Origin: Caldimicrobium sp964493015
GTDB lineage: Bacteria > Desulfobacterota > Thermodesulfobacteria > Thermodesulfobacteriales > Thermodesulfobacteriaceae
Assembly: GCA_964493015.1 (NCBI GenBank)
Contig: CAZBLU010000025.1
Span: forward strand, 1-23,153
Length of the DNA: 23,153 nt
Reading direction: 5' to 3'
Numbering within the stretch: position 1 is the first letter of the stretch; each line of letters opens with the position of its first letter. Positions 23,148 through 23,153 of this stretch are shown in pieces. Under the pieces are notes generated by a model that worked only from the letters and a program-made list of their open reading frames with translations, was not told the origin of the DNA and searched no databases. The position numbers and the translations under genes were made by a program.

Positions 23148-23153
23148 TTCCTT

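Noticed and set aside
1..23153. CRISPR arrays, tRNA, rRNA, toxin-antitoxin or phage defence genes
   Set aside because: By reading both strands I saw no regularly spaced repeats, no tRNA T-loop with matching arms, no rRNA-like stretch and no defence-type domains. A tRNAscan or covariance-model search was not possible.

Overview
The window looks like chromosomal DNA of a thermophilic sulfate- or sulfite-reducing bacterium. The clearest evidence is an intact dsrA-dsrB-dsrD operon. The AT-leaning genes, heavy use of AAA/AGA/ATA codons and bacterial SD and sigma70-type signals suggest Thermodesulfobacteriota, perhaps the Thermodesulfobacterium/Caldimicrobium group. That placement is inference from gene content, not a database result.

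Layout. Bases 1-480 hold an unidentified partial reading frame at the left edge and AT-rich DNA without a recognisable gene. Next come an unrecognised secreted protein (480-1298), a decayed IS481-like transposase tail (about 1308-1634), and a broken sulfite-oxidase (SorA/SoxC-like) gene (1699-2899) followed by an apparently intact monohaem cytochrome c (2889-3218). Convergent to these is a hydantoinase/oxoprolinase pair, hyuA-hyuB (6653 to 3140, minus strand). Divergent from hyuA is a plus-strand run: a slipin (SPFH) protein, a DUF465-like small protein, ilvB, ilvH, transketolase, tatC and tatA (6774-12986).

A 410-bp stretch without a gene leads to a ruined chemoreceptor gene (13397-14799), which has one frameshift, an internal deletion with frame change, and two in-frame TAA codons. 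Another roughly 420-bp stretch with a long stem-loop separates it from dsrABD (18088 to 15239, minus strand). The dsr promoter is well formed, with a perfect 15-bp inverted repeat between its -35 and -10 boxes. Divergent from dsrA is a Mut7-C-like zinc-ribbon protein that appears to be leaderless. It overlaps the end of a minus-strand catabolic operon: adh (zinc alcohol dehydrogenase), acd (acyl-CoA dehydrogenase), etfB, etfA (22768 to 18727). A short coiled-coil/membrane protein lies at the right edge.

Functionally, the window joins the cytoplasmic sulfite reduction core (DsrAB plus its activator DsrD), an electron-transfer branch from alcohol and acyl-CoA oxidation (ADH, ACD, EtfAB), branched-chain amino acid synthesis (IlvBH), pentose-phosphate chemistry (transketolase) and Tat export. 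The remains of a periplasmic sulfite dehydrogenase suggest that an ancestor could also oxidise sulfite outside the cytoplasm. I see no new multi-gene defence or mobile system. The most distinctive signals are the concentrated gene decay, the promoter at the transposase remnant, the dsr operator-like palindrome, and the Mut7-C protein with altered active-site residues.
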